From positions 496,258 through 560,257 of the forward strand of contig WTPW01000151.1 in the NCBI GenBank assembly GCA_009809945.1: 64,000 bases of DNA, given 5' to 3'. The notes beneath the pieces are model-generated. The model ran no database searches and was not told where the DNA came from. It saw nothing but the letters and a program-made list of their open reading frames with translations. This document shows, in pieces, positions 1 through 11,565 of the stretch; positions within the stretch are counted from its first letter, which is position 1; each line of letters begins with the position of its first letter. This DNA is from Gigaspora margarita. Lineage: Eukaryota > Glomeromycota > Glomeromycetes > Diversisporales > Gigasporaceae. The position numbers and the translations under genes were made by a program.

Positions 1-50
1 GCAGAACATTATGTTGCTAAATATGACTGTCAAAAAGGATTGTAGCAATT

Positions 51-394
51 AAGATATGTAATAAAATTGATCATAATGGGCGTTTAATAAACCTGTATTA
101 TAAGTGTGAATTTAGTAGAACATATCAACCAAAGAAAACTAATAACTTACCAAATCAACATAATAAAGGTTCTAAAAAACTTAACTGTGATTGGAAAGTT
201 AATTTGTCATATGCAACTAGTGTGGTTCGTATTACTAGTTTTAATGATAACCATGTTGAGCATCAACTTTTGCCAGATACCAAATTTTTTCTTCTGTAAA
301 TCATTGGTTTTCTGATAATTGTTGCGAAGAAATTTGCTATTTAGTAGTAAACAGTCAGTGTGATCTGTCAATGATACGATCTCTTCTATTGTGA
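51..394 (+). pseudogene. FAR1/MULE-type transposase N-terminal fossil
   Basis: One frame from about 51 to 299 reads a FAR1-like zinc-binding N-terminus: YYKCEFSRTY, then NCDWKVNLSYA, then TSFNDNHVEHQLLPDTKF, with the spaced Cys and His residues typical of MULE transposases that gave rise to FAR1. A second frame from about 305 continues with FSDNCCEEICYLVV and CDLSMIRSLL and stops near 394, so one frameshift separates the two parts. The catalytic DDE domain and SWIM finger are absent. The 5' end may lie outside the window. I read this as a dead fragment of a DNA transposon and not a host FAR1 gene, because nothing downstream continues it. The family call rests on motif recall, not a search. 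Confidence 0.6.
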
Positions 395-781
395 CTAGTA
401 ATACCAGTTTAAAAAATTTTGCTCATTATGTGGTCCCATTAAAAAACTTCATTAAAAAAACATTTTACTATTAGGTTAGGTTTAGGGTGTTGCTAATAGG
501 TTGGGGTTAGAAGGCTATTTTATACCAAAATTTTGCAAGAAAAACTTTTAATTAGTACGCAAAAGGCAATTTCATAAGCAAATTTCATGTTATAGATGAT
601 TTTTCATTTTTTTTGTTTCTTGACTAATTGGCTAGTGAAATTACTGTTGTAGCTATGCCTATTTGTCTGATTGGTTGTGTAATGAATATGCATTTTTTAT
701 TGATTAATATCATTGTGAGTTATGTGATATAGTGCTTTAATGCTGTGTAACAAGATGGTGTTATAAATATAATTTTCCATA
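395..781. other. Non-coding AT-rich stretch
   Basis: No gene is seen. Positions 470-560 carry short GGTTAGG-type words next to a run resembling ACCAAAATTTTGCAAG, a pairing that recurs inside MITEs near 9.9, 48.6 and 52.8 kb, so this is probably a remnant of the same kind of element. Confidence 0.4.
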
Positions 782-783
782 TA

Positions 784-957
784 CAGTTAGACCTCTCTAA
801 ATGCAACCCCTCTAAATGCAACACCTCTCTAAATGCAATCTTAAATTCTGGCCCAAATATATTTCTAACCTCTATAAATACAATTTTTCTTATTGTTCTC
901 TAAATGCAAGCTATCAAAAATTTGGCCCAATGACTTGCATTTAGGGAGGTCTGACTG
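784..957. mobile_element. TA-flanked pogo/mariner-like MITE, copy 1
   Basis: The 174-bp element begins CAGTTAGACCTCTCTAAATG and ends with the near complement of CAGTCAGACCTCCCTAAATG, flanked by TA on both sides (782-783, 958-959). The interior repeats the word CTCTAAATGCAA several times in both orientations. It has no coding capacity. A second copy lies at 11392-11565. TA duplication with CAGT ends is the habit of pogo/Tc1-mariner elements; the superfamily name is inferred. Confidence 0.8.
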
Positions 958-1823
958 TATTATTTATTTTGTTAATTTCACATTTAAATCATATTATTTA
1001 TTTTATATTACAGACTATAAACTAATATTAAATATAAATTTTGTGTTTATGTTTTTATATTTAACAACGTATATGAATGGCATATTGATTACTCAATTGA
1101 AAGTTTTGTAAGTCAGTCATGCGTTCAAAATAGCTGCTAATGAATGATAAGTCTAGAGTATTTGATTTATTAGAGTTGAATTGACTTAAATGAAATCTAA
1201 ATTCAGAGTTGTTTTACTTTTTTTTATTTTAAAAATATTTATATACACATATAGTATATTATGTTTTTTTAAAAAATATTTTTTTTTATAAATAATTAAG
1301 TTCTTTAATTTGTTTATTTATATGTATCGATGCTATTATTTAATCAAAAATCATCTACTGGAAGAAGAAAGATTATAATTGAGAAAAGAATATAATAAAT
1401 AAGAATAAATATAAATGATGATAATTATATAGATAAAATATAAACTTTATAAGGGATAAAAGTCAATACTTATATATAACAATTAATACTAAACTATCAC
1501 TATCATTATCATCACAATTGTGACTAACTTTAAATAAATTAAAAGAAGTAAGATAAAATCAAGAATAAATACATAATGTAACAGTCAAAAATATGTAATA
1601 TAAATTGTGAATAAATATAAATTGATGTAATAAAGTAATACTATTAAAGATTTTAGATAAGGGACAAAAATAATCAATTATTAATAAGTGTAACATTGTA
1701 ATAATGAACTTATAAGAGATGAATAAATAGTAGTAGTAAAGAATTAAAAACAAAAGTCTTTTGAGTTATGTTAGTGCAAATAATAAATATATTGAAAAGA
1801 AAAAAAAATCAAAATAATATATT
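958..1823. other. Non-coding AT-rich stretch
   Basis: This stretch is strongly AT-rich with short A and T runs. Small open frames exist but have no recognisable motif or codon structure. I see no gene, clear repeat or regulatory site. Confidence 0.5.
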
Positions 1824-2369
1824 TATTGATGATCTGGATAAGATCGGCACTATTACATATTAGGACAATAGTAAATTTTGGGAATAAGTACAATATAAAC
1901 TTTTATTATATGCTGGAATCGGAAATCCTTTGAATGAAAAATATTTTTTTTATTAAGTTAACAGCTCATGTCGATTAATTGAAAGTTGTAGAGCTCACTG
2001 AGACGCATCTAATGGTGGTTAGATCATTCAAATCGGCCCAGTGTACACTGAGATATCACTAAAAAACGATTGGCTGACTATATAAAATTCTATGTAAACA
2101 AACTTTGTTTACATAGAATTTTATATAGTCAGCCAATTGTTTTTTAACGATATCTCAGTGTACACTGGGCCGATTTGAATGATCTAACCACCATTAGATG
2201 CGTCTCAGTGAGCACTACAACTTTCAATTAATCGACATGAGCTGTTAACTTAATAAAAAAATATGGTTCATTCAAAGGATGTCAGATTCCACCATATAAT
2301 GAAAATCATAGTAATTTTGCCCCAAATTCTAATATAAAACTAGTGCCGATCTTATCTGGATCAGTAATT
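1824..2369. mobile_element. Foldback (long palindrome) element of about 545 bp
   Basis: The left arm from TGATCTGGATAAGATCGGCA is matched in reverse complement by the right arm ending in TGCCGATCTTATCTGGATCA. The arms run inward almost to the centre, where CAAACTTTGTTTAC forms the tip near 2100. The inner 150 bp of each arm (with GTAGAGCTCACTGAGACGCA and CGATTGGCTGACTATATAAA) is nearly identical between arms, while the outer 130 bp has drifted more. The same arm sequence builds the nested palindromes at 7379-8246. No coding capacity; non-autonomous DNA element. A clean target duplication was not found. Confidence 0.8.
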
Positions 2370-2596
2370 AAGCATTTTATAATTGCAATATTGACTGATT
2401 TGAATAAAACACATTACTGTATTAACTTAAGAATCATTATAATGATATGATTAAATATATTCATATCTCTTGTAAATTTAACAGATTTACATTTTAAAAT
2501 TTTATTTATTATTTTGATTCAGTTAAATAACTATTAATTTACATACATACTATATTCACAATTTGGCTTAATGCAGGCCAGAGGTGCTATCATGGT

Positions 2597-3573
2597 TAGG
2601 GTTGTAAACTTACAGTAAACTTTAATTTTATAAGTTATAGTCATGTAACTTACATGTAAGTATGTAAGTTAAAATAATATATATTATTATTATATAATTA
2701 TATCTAAATATACTGTATATAATTATATTAAATATATTTTAATCTAACTAAATTTTATTATACTTAAATATTTTGCATATTATATATATATTATATTAAC
2801 TATATTAATTCATATAAAAAGAATAAGCTTTCAATGTTTAATTTTAAACATATCTTTTTTATTTTTTATCAATTTCTTAATATAGTATGATACAACTTAC
2901 TGACTTATGAAATGCTTGACCAAATCTAGATACTTTTGTTTATTAAAAAAAAATAACTATTCTTTAATAGATCGAAATTAATAATTAATGTTTAACAGCA
3001 CTTAAAAATCCAAATGATTTACATAACCTATATAATTTTCACATAATTATACTGTTGAAAATAACCTAGAGATGCAAGCTTATTTTACTAAAAATTTTTA
3101 TAAGGGCCATGTTATTAATCACCTAATTATTTTTTATTAGAGGTCTACCCCTCTCTTTAATATAGATTTAGCCAGTTCCTATATATAATTTCAATATTTT
3201 TACCCACTCTAAAAAATCACCTGATTTTTGTCACTCCCCTAATCTGTGTAAAAAAATACAAAATGTTTTACATCTTTTTTGCTTATTTTTTTTAGTAAAA
3301 AATATGCAAAAAAAAGAAATAATGAATCAAAAGTATTTTAATTTACCTACTAAAAATTATTTATATATTTATCCAATATATTATCAAAAGCAAAAAAATA
3401 AATTTTTATTGCATTTTATATTTATTGTAATATTTATAATATCAATATATTTTCAATTTGATTAGATTATTTTTTATAACTTACAAACTTACCATACATT
3501 ATAAATTTTGGATATAACTTACATGTAACTTACTTGTAAGGTAAGTATGTAAGTTACAACCCTTACAACCCTA
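2597..3573. mobile_element. Word-repeat element with TAGGGTTGTAA ends
   Basis: Ends are inverted: TAGGGTTGTAA on the left and TTACAACCCTA on the right. Just inside each end lies an iterated, palindromic word (GTAAGTTACATGTAAC-like; 2615-2675 and 3475-3560). The middle is AT-rich and includes a copy of the dispersed repeat also present at 6237-6400. The ends fit the hAT pattern YARNG, but the flanking 8-mers do not match, so duplication support is missing and placement in the hAT-like group is by structure only. Confidence 0.5.
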
Positions 3574-5411
3574 GATCCAGTGAGGTCAATGTAGTGTTTT
3601 TGCAAAATGCATTAGCTATTGCTTTTCTCTTTATGACCCTAGTGAAGATTGAAATTTTTAGTATTACACATATTAGCAGATTTTTTGGTAATAAACAATT
3701 ACCTTGTGTTCTTCTTTTTTAATATAGTATTTATGCAAAAAACCACACAGCCTAATTTTTTATTATAACAACAAAGGCATTTTCAAGTCCAAGTCAATTT
3801 TATGTCTCATATAGTAAGTCAATATCTGTAAAACTTCAAATCTATGATCTGGTTTGCTCTACAATATTGGTATAGTAATTCTATACCAATACTAGTTATG
3901 AGTGCATATTTCTGAGTTATCTAATATAATATAGTAGCTTTTATTTGTCAATATTAATATTGAAAATTTTTTGAAAACTTGGAAATTTTTTCTTCTCTTG
4001 CTAAAAAAACTAGCTTGTTTTTGTGACATAGCTGGACAAAATGTTGAGCAAAAAATTCAAAGAATAAAGATCAATACAGATTATCAAGTACTCAAATACT
4101 ATTTTATTATAAACCAGTTCTGTGACTTGCTATCATATAGAAGGTCTAGTATAAAAATGGGTTTAGTTGGTCACAGTTATATTTGCTACCCAAATCCCAA
4201 ACTATTATAGTTTGGGTTTGTCTGCACCCAAATCCCAAACTCTGGTCAAACTAATTTTTCAAAAACTTTGCTAATAATTTTTATTTAAACAATTAATATA
4301 TATTCTTATAGTTATATATAATATATCTGCAGAATTTTAAGAATATTTGTTTGATTTAATTTTTTGTAAATAACAAATTTTTTTTTGAGTTTTGAGTTTG
4401 TCTGGTTTGTCTGGCAAGTATAGTCATAGTCAGTTATCAGTCAATTATTATTAGTTAACTATTTATAGCCATTTGACTATGGTTAGTTATACAGTTAATA
4501 ACTGGTTATAACTAATAAATTCTCCAATTATTCAATCAAATATCTAAATTAGTAGTGGGTATAGTTATAGTTATAGCTATTTGTAACTAGCTATAGCTAT
4601 AACTAATTCTAGTTAGTCAGAGGAGCTTACTAAATTATAGCTGATATTAGATTTCAAAGCAGATCGACACAGGTTAGCCTAATAAGTAGAAGATTCTGTA
4701 AAGCTATTGTACCTAGGGCAAAATCTGTACATAACTCTGATATTTATTGTATTGCAGATATGATTGCATATTTTGCATATTAGAGCTAAGTTTGCATATA
4801 TAATAGTACATAATCTGCATATAAAATCTAAGAAGTCCAAAGAACACTAGCAATAGTATACCTGATGTCCATATGATAACAAATTCTGAATTCTGATTGG
4901 CTAGATCAGATGTAATATAAAAAAAACAATTAAAACAATAGAAAACTAATAGTTATTGGCTAGTTTAGGTGTAATATAAAAAATTCATAGTAGATTTAGC
5001 TACTTCTATAATTGTGTATTTTTACCAAATTTGTAGAATATGTTGCATCTTTTTAAAAAATTCATCGCATAATTTTGCATAATTGAACAGGTAATGCATA
5101 TGGATTATAGGGTTAGTTGCCACAGAAAATGAGGAGCCCTAACTGTACTAGCTATCAAATTCACTATTATACAAATATGATTCTTTTTGTAACTGTAAAT
5201 TTGTCAATTCTTATTTTTATACTTTAATCTCAATTATCTCAAGAACCAATAAACTAATTTTGATGATTTAACACTATTAGAATCAGAAAAATTGGCTCTA
5301 CAACTTTGGTTAAAGGATCAAAGAACCTTTGCATAGTAAAATAATTGATTAACTATAGTCAGCTATTAGCTGGTATGACTAATTGCACTTTGCTGGTTAT
5401 ATGCATATAGT
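3574..5411. repeat. Non-coding region of iterated short words
   Basis: No gene is seen. Three blocks each use one word in both orientations: CCCAAATCCCAAACT and AGTTTGGGTTTG near 4180-4245; AGTTATAGCTATAACT-like sequence at 4420-4620; and TTTGCATATTTTGCATA-like sequence at 4745-5105. They look like the interiors of the word-repeat MITEs described elsewhere, but I could not fix their ends or target duplications. The AGTTATAG word recurs at 5340-5410 and 5706-5750, on either side of the MITE at 5412-5705, which therefore probably inserted into another copy. Confidence 0.5.
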
Positions 5412-5705
5412 AGGACCCCGGACATCTAGTATAGAGGTCATACTTGGAATTTTTTAGCAAAAACACCTAAAATTTGAGAAGCAAAAAACAGTTTTTGGCA
5501 ATTATCTTGGCATCTAGTGGTCCAATTTGAATGAACTTTTTTAAAATAAAGCTCTCAGTGAGGCGCATCTAACAAAAAATGTTTATTCCATTCTGATCAC
5601 TGGATTAGAAGTAATTAAAGTAAATAGATTTTGTTATTTTTAGCAAATTAGGTCAAAATTGGCCAAAATCCAGTTATGACCTATATGAGAGATGTCCAGG
5701 GTCCT
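5412..5705. mobile_element. MITE with AGGACCC ends
   Basis: The terminal inverted repeat is AGGACCCCGGACATCT on the left against AGATGTCCAGGGTCCT on the right. TATAGT abuts the left end (5406-5411) and recurs two bases beyond the right end (5708-5713), a probable target duplication. The interior has no open frame with recognisable motifs. Confidence 0.65.
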
Positions 5706-5821
5706 CCTATAGTTGATAATAACTGACCAAAACTGACTGTAACTGACCAAACTCATTTCTAATTGCAATACCTTATTCTTATCTCTTTTCCATGCTTACA
5801 AATCTCAACACCAATATGGCA

Positions 5822-6215
5822 TCTCAAAAAATCATGCAGATTAGATCACTAGATCACAAGAATTTTGGCTATAAAAATTATATATACAAAGTTCTTTTTC
5901 TCAAATGAATGCATTATATAATTTATTTATTTATTTATTTTTATTTTTTTTTTGTTGCTTCTCTCTTTTGTAAGAGGAATGCAATATTTACTACTGAATC
6001 AAATTTATCTGACCTAATTTGCAGCTTAACTGGAATTCTAGTAAATTTAACTGAAGTCAATTCATTATAATAAATTTACTCAATTAAAAATAATTTGTTC
6101 ATTTATATGTTTTATTTCATTTGCCTTGCTTCACTACTTTCAAGAGTTATAGAAAGTTATATTAACTAAAAAATTAACTTCTAATAGCCTAATCAGCATT
6201 ATTATTTAGATTTAT
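5822..6215. repeat. Paralogous segment, copy 1 (empty-site copy)
   Basis: This segment aligns along its length with 9215-11690 once two insertions are removed from the latter. Shared landmarks are GATCACAAGA, TTGGCTATA, AAGTTCTTTTTCTCA, GAATGCATTAT, GTAAGAGGAATG, TTTATCTGACCTAATT and TAACTTCTAATAGCC. It holds the pre-insertion sequence TGCATTAT (5910-5917) for the 1.9 kb element at 9302, and an uninterrupted TA site for the MITE at 11392. What the segment itself is remains unknown; the start reads MASQKIMQIRSLDHKN before a stop, too little to call a gene. Confidence 0.75.
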
Positions 6216-6236
6216 AGTCATAAGTTAATTTTTAGT

Positions 6237-6400
6237 TAGGGTTGTATTATTAATCACCTGATTATTTTTTATTAAAGGCCTACCCCCTCTTACACTCTTT
6301 AATATAGATTTGGTCAGGTTCGATATATAATTTCAACATTTTTTTACCTCTCTCTCCCCTAAAAAATCATCTAATTTTTGTCACTCTCCTTAATATAACT
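6237..6400. repeat. Dispersed repeat, second copy
   Basis: About 150 bp from TTATTAATCACCTGATTATT to a T-rich tail with TTTTTGTCACTCTCCTTAAT is a diverged copy of 3104-3250. Neither copy encodes anything recognisable and no terminal inverted repeat was seen. It could be part of a larger transposon or a short retroelement. Confidence 0.55.
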
Positions 6401-6534
6401 TTTCTCTTCTTTGTGTTCTCTGTAAAATGAACATATAAAAAAGTAAAAATTAAAAAATAATAAAAACTGTATACCTACAAAATAATGTGATGAGGTATAG
6501 TTTCAAATTTGCTCAAAATTAAAACTCAAAAATG

Positions 6535-6778
6535 TAGGTCCCAAAATTTCAGGTCAGAATACTTTAGAGTGCATCAGAATCATTTTCAGCTGGATTGGAA
6601 TTGATCAATTTTACTCCAAGATCATAAAAAATTTTGGTAATAAATTATATCAATTCATTAAGTAAAAAATGTCTAGCTAATAATTTTGCTATAGAACCTG
6701 CTAACAACTTGGGCACAACTTGGGCTAAATGCTAAACTAGATCTGACACAACCAACTAAAATTTTGGGAACACTTCTG
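6535..6778. mobile_element. Old copy of the CAGGAGGGTCC MITE
   Basis: This is a diverged copy of the 238-bp MITE found three times at 55926-56603. It shares TTGATCAATTTT, AGATCATAAAAA, TAATTTTGCTATAGAA, CTAACAACTTGGGC and the end TTTTGGGAACACTTCTG followed by TA. Most CpG sites of the 56 kb copies appear here as TpG or CpA, consistent with an older insertion that has lost methylated cytosines. The left end has lost part of the inverted repeat. Confidence 0.75.
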
Positions 6779-7038
6779 TAAAATTCCAAAATAAAGCCTA
6801 ATTTAGGCTGAAATTCAAAGCAACTTCCTATGTATTATATGGCAAATATAAAGTAAAAAAAAATTTAAAAAATTTAATATAAAATATAAAATTTAAAATA
6901 AAATAGGAAAAAACTAATTTACTACCTAGTATATTAAACATGGGTGTTTGTATAACATGTAAATTAAAATAATTTTTATCAAATAAACAAAAAAATAAAT
7001 AAAATTTTTACTAATATTAGGTCTGGGATGGATAGAAA

Positions 7039-7301
7039 CAGTGTTGTCATGGGACAGCTTTGGACAATAACTTGGACAATTTTGGACAATTTTGAACAAT
7101 TAAATAAAGTAAAATAGATATAATATTTTAATTTTAACTGGAATGTGTTCAGCACCTAAAAAAATATATAGTTATATATTTTTTAGATAGATTTATTAAT
7201 TATTAAAGCCTGAACAAGCTTTGAACAATCTTGGATGTTTGGACAATTTTGGACATGGACAAGCCAAAAAAGTTTGTGGACAGCCAAAATGTACAACACT
7301 G
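7039..7301. mobile_element. hAT-like word-repeat MITE (TTGGACAA)
   Basis: The left end CAGTGTTGTCATG is mirrored by CAACACTG on the right. The interior iterates TTGGACAATTTTGGAC in both orientations. The flanking 8-mers GATAGAAA (7031-7038) and GATAAGAG (7302-7309) agree at 5 of 8 bases, weak but compatible with an aged 8-bp duplication. CAG-G ends and 8-bp duplication are hAT habits. No coding sequence. Confidence 0.6.
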
Positions 7302-7378
7302 GATAAGAGCATATTTTATACTAAAATTTTATGAGAAATTTTTTTTATTAGAGCCCCAAAGATGATTTTGTAGACAAA

Positions 7379-8246
7379 ATTTTAATTGAGAATCTGCCTG
7401 TCAACTAGAGAGTGACTAAATGTGGTATGCTTCCATCTAAATTTTTTTTTCTTATTAAGTTAACAATATATATCCCCTAATTAAAAGCTGTAGAGCTCAT
7501 TAAGACGCATTCAACAGTGGTTAGATTATCCAAATTGGCCCAGTAGATAGCAAGATATCATCGAAAAATGATTGGCTGACTATATAAAATTCTGTGATGC
7601 AGATTACATATGAAAATCACTATAGGCAAAATGTGGCATGCTTCCATCTAAAAATTTTTTCTTACTAAGTTAATGATACATGTCCACTAATTGAAAGTTG
7701 TAGAGCTCGTTGAGATGCATTAATAATGGTTAGAACATCCAAATCAGCCTAGTGGATAGTGAGATATCATCAAAAAATGATTGGCTGACTATATAAAATT
7801 TCTATATAAACAATGTTTGTTTACATAGAGATTTTATATAGATAGCCAATCGTTTTTCAATGATATCTATTATCTACTGGGCCGATTTGGATGATCTAAC
7901 CACTATTAGATCATCTTGACAAGCTCTACAACTTTCAATTAGTGAACATATATCATTAACTTAGTAAGAAAAAATTTAAAAGATGGAAGCATGCCACATT
8001 TCACCTATAGTGATTTTCATATGTAATCTGCATCACGGGAATTATATAGTTACCAATCATTTTTTAACAATATTTTGCTATCCATTAGGCCAATTTGGAT
8101 GATCTAACTACTGTTAGATGCATCTCGACAAGCTCTACAACTTTCAATTAGTGGGCATATATTGTTAACTTAATAAGAAAAAAATTTAAGATGGAAGCAT
8201 ACCACATTTCATCACTCTCTAGTTGACAGGTGGATTATCAATTAAG
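7379..8246. mobile_element. Nested palindromic foldback element
   Basis: The outer arms carry TGTCAACTAGAGAGTGA and its complement (about 7400 and 8215). Inside are two further arm pairs: each of the four segments carries the sequence from GCATGCTTCCATCTAA through GTAGAGCTC to ATTGGCTGACTATATAAA, so the whole reads arm, arm, reverse arm, reverse arm, with the tip near 7815. The arms are homologous to the 1824-2369 foldback. The pattern fits one copy inserted into another, or duplication within a palindrome. No coding capacity. Confidence 0.75.
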
Positions 8247-9204
8247 ATATCATTAATTTTTCTTTTGCTTTATTTTTGTTGTACAAAAATGATCTATATA
8301 TGATCTACAAAGTGCATTTAATTCAATATTTTGATTGGCTTTTATATTTGTTTTGTGTAATCAAGTATTAATACCTAGTATCCAAATAGAAATTGCCAAT
8401 AAAATAAATTAAATTAAATAATTTAAAAAACAAAATTAAAGCTAGATAGGTTTATGCATGTATATAATTCCTAAATTGTGCACATTAATGAGTATAATTC
8501 CTTAATCATGCACATTAATGCACATTCATACACATGTTTTGAAATCATACAGATTTTATCCCATCTAAATTTTATATAGAAAATTAAGTATATATAATTT
8601 AGACCAGAGAACGTATTCTCAGATGGAATTAAGAAATATAGATACAAAAGTCTTGAAAATTCTAAAAAGAAAATGAATAAACATAGAAGAAGGTCAAAAT
8701 TGGGATAAAAATTTGAGTACATATCAGATATTTTCTGAAGAGAAATATAAATTCCAAAAATTATATCATGTGATATCATGCACATTAATAGTATTTATAT
8801 ACAAGTTATTATAAAATGCACATTTTTCCATCACTAATTAAAACAAATTAAAAAAAAATAAACAATGTTAAAAAAAAAAACAAGAAAAAAAATCAATAAT
8901 AAAAAATAAAGCCAAAATTTTAGTTCCTATATGGCTGTCCTCTCATATATGTTTATTTTATTTTGCAATGAAACAATTCAAGAAAAACTGCTAGTTAGAA
9001 GAAATATTTAAATAATATTTAACTTTTATGAAATAACAATTACAAACTAATTATTCAAACCAATACTTGTTAACATAATTTCAAGCCATCCAATCAGTAA
9101 TTTATTTTATTCCATAAGTGACAAATTTGTATTCGACCAATAGGAGCTTATAAGAACTTGGGGAATTAGTAAACCCAAAATTCTGATCTGTTATACATAT
9201 ACTG
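8247..9204. other. Non-coding AT-rich stretch
   Basis: No gene is recognised. A minus-strand open frame of 104 codons at 8471-8785 has low-complexity hydrophobic composition and no homology I can name; part of it is the repeat CATGCACATTAATG, which accounts for its openness. The rest is A-rich. Confidence 0.45.
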
Positions 9205-9493
9205 TATACATACATTAAAAAAATGATACAGATCTGATCACTAAGATCACAAGAGTTTTGGCTATAAGTACGAAGTTCTTTTTCTCAGATGAATGCATTA
9301 TTAGAGTTCCTACAAACCCAGATCAAATCAAACTTTAGGCCAAGTTTGAGTTTGATTTGATTTCAAATCAAACCCGATCTCAAACTAGCATTAAAAAAAA
9401 TATTTGAGTTTGATTTGAAGCAAACTTTTTAGTTAAATTTGAGTTTGTTTTGGGGTTGAGTTTGAGAGTTGCAAACTAGTTTGAGTTTGAATA

Positions 9494-10389
9494 CTGTATA
9501 TTGCCAAAAATAAACTACCTCCAAAAATAAACTATCCCTATCTTTTGGTCAAGAAATGCAAAAATGTCTTTGACCCAAAAATAAGCTAACTATGATCGAT
9601 AAAAGTTCCTATATAGTAAAGTCCAAATTTTACTAAGCAAATCGATTAAAGTCGCTTAAGTAAACTTATTCAGAAGATCAAAATACGTATACTTTAATAT
9701 TTACAACAAAATTAAAAAAAATTTTATTAAGATTTATGTAATTTAGTGCATATGTGTTGTAACGCACCCATCTGATAAACCAATCAGATCGTAGGATCAG
9801 GTGTAATGTAAAATCGAGAAAAAATAGTGATCTTTTAAAAACTCACCTGTGGTTTATAATTTTGCTTATAAAACCACTCTTTATGCTCTAACAAAAAAAA
9901 TTCCTTGCAAAATTTTACTATAAAACCTCTTTTCTCATTTACACACCATTCTAACCTCACCCTAACCTTAACTATCAAACAACCAATGGGTTATTTTTGT
10001 TGTTTTGATTTCACATTACACCAAATCATGAGGTGCGCTACAGCGCACATGCGCAAAATTATTAAATTCTTTTATTAATTGGAATTTAATATTTACATTC
10101 AATGAAGAGATTAAAATTTTAATAACAAAATATATTTGCTGAACATAAAAATTAAAAGTCAAATAATAAAAAGTACTTATATTTTGATGAAACTTTCAGA
10201 ATAGATGTAATTTGGTCTTCTAAATAAGTTTACTTAAGCGCAAATAATGGATTTATATAGTATTTAGACCTTACTATGTAGCTACTATTGGCGATTGACC
10301 AAAAATCGATTTTATCCAAAAATAAGCAACCCCAGATTTTTTGCGTCAAAATCGTCCAAAAAAGGTAGCTTATTTTCGGATATATACAG
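9494..10389. mobile_element. CTGTATAT MITE, copy 1, interrupted
   Basis: Ends are CTGTATATTGCCAAAAATAA and its near complement TTATTTTCGGATATATACAG, flanked by TA. Subterminal arms carry AAATAAGCTAC in both directions. An about 80-bp core with CTTTACTA, AATCGATT and TTAAGTAAACTTATT is present in both orientations (about 9610-9690 and 10190-10275); the same core builds the tandem repeats at 30400-30990. A second MITE (9748-10052) is inserted in the middle. Confidence 0.75.
9748..10052. mobile_element. MITE with GTAACGCACC ends
   Basis: An imperfect inverted repeat pairs GTTGTAACGCACC with GGTGCGCTACAGC, followed inward by AGGATCAGGTGTAATGTA on the left and TTTCACATTACACC on the right. The interior has CTAACCTCACCCTAACC and TTCCTTGCAAAATTTTACTA. 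The same inner arm occurs in the element at 48488-48806, so they are relatives. It splits the CTGTATAT MITE and is therefore younger than it. Confidence 0.65.
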
Positions 10390-10400
10390 TAATATAAATA

Positions 10401-10950
10401 CTGTATATTGCCAAAAATAAGCTACTTCCAAAAATAAACTAACCCCTTCTAATGGTCAAAAAACTCAAAAATATCTTTGACCCGAAAATAAGCTACCCAC
10501 GATTGATGAAAGTTGCTATATAGTAAAGTCCAAACTTTACTAAGTAAATCGATTAAAGTCGCTTAAGTAAACTTATTTAGGAGATCAAAATATGTATTCT
10601 TTGAAATTTACAACAAAATTGGAAAACTTTTTATTAAATGGTTTTTAATTTTTACTTTCAACAAAGAGATTAAAATTTTATTACCAAAATATATTCGTTG
10701 AACGTAAAAATTAAAAGTTAAATAATTAAAAGTATTACTATTTTGATGAAACTTTCAGCATCTGTGTAGTTGAGTCTCCCAAACAAGTCTACTTAAGCGA
10801 CAATAATTGATTTACATAGTAAAATTTAGACTTTACTATATAACAACTATTGGCGACTGACCAAAAATTGATTATATCTGAAAATAAGCTATCCCAGATT
10901 TTGTGTCCAAAATCGTCCAAAAAAGGTAACTTATTTTCGGAAACATATGG
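10401..10950. mobile_element. CTGTATAT MITE, copy 2
   Basis: This second copy starts immediately after copy 1 with the same CTGTATATTGCCAAAAATAA end and carries the shared core twice (about 10515-10595 and 10745-10855, inverted). The right end, reading TTATTTTCGGAAACATATGG, is diverged. The two copies lie head to tail, separated by 11 bp. Confidence 0.7.
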
Positions 10951-11391
10951 TATATTTTTATATTTTAAACATGTTTACTTAAATACAAAGTAAGAATTAA
11001 GAAACTTGTTTAAAATTTAAAAATATATTTATATTATTCAAACTCAAACTAGTTTGCAAACTTCAAATCAAACTCAAATCAAATTTTGAATGAAATTTGG
11101 GTTTGGTTTGAGTTTGATTATTTTTTTATTGAGATTGGTTTGATTTCAAACTTTATAAAATTTATAGTTTGAGCTTAGTTTGATTTGGGATTTGATCAAA
11201 CTCAAATCAAACCTGGATCAAACTTCAGAACCCTATGTGTTGTATAATTAATTAATTATTTATTATTTATTTTTGCTCCTATCTTTTATAAGAGGAATGT
11301 AATGTTAACTACTGAATTAAATTTATCTGACCTAATTAGCAACTCAACTAGAATCTCTAGACTAAATTTAACTTGAAGTCAATATGATATA

Positions 11392-11565
11392 CAGTCAGAC
11401 CTCCCTAAATGCAACTTGTTGAGACCAAACTTTTGATGGCATGCATTTAGAAAACAATAAGAAAAATTGCATTTATAGAGGTTAGAAATATATTTGGGCC
11501 AAGGCTTAAGGTTGCATTTAGAGAGGTTTGCATTTAGAGGGGTTGCATTTAGGGAGGTCTGACTG
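11392..11565. mobile_element. TA-flanked pogo/mariner-like MITE, copy 2
   Basis: CAGTCAGACCTCCCTAAATG at the left is matched exactly by its complement at the right, with TA on both sides. It has the same 174-bp length as copy 1 (784-957) but lies in the opposite orientation. The empty site is preserved in the paralogous segment (near 6066-6076), confirming the TA duplication. No coding capacity. Confidence 0.85.

Larger units (their letters stand above)
9302..11235. mobile_element. hAT-like word-repeat element with nested MITEs (TTTGATTTGAG)
   Basis: The ends are TAGAGTTCC on the left and GAACCCTA on the right, fitting YARNG. Just inside both ends the word TTTGATTTGAGTTTG and its complement are iterated for about 180 bp (9310-9490 and 11035-11230). 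The flanks are TGCATTAT (9294-9301) and TGTGTTGT (11236-11243), 5 of 8 identical with all three differences transitions, and copy 1 has the single site TGCATTAT at 5910-5917. The centre holds two copies of another MITE (9494-10389, 10401-10950), one with a further MITE inside. Confidence 0.8.

Noticed and set aside
8471-8785. Possible small membrane protein of 104 residues on the minus strand
   Set aside because: It is built partly from a CATGCACATTAATG repeat, with no recognised motif and composition equal to the background.
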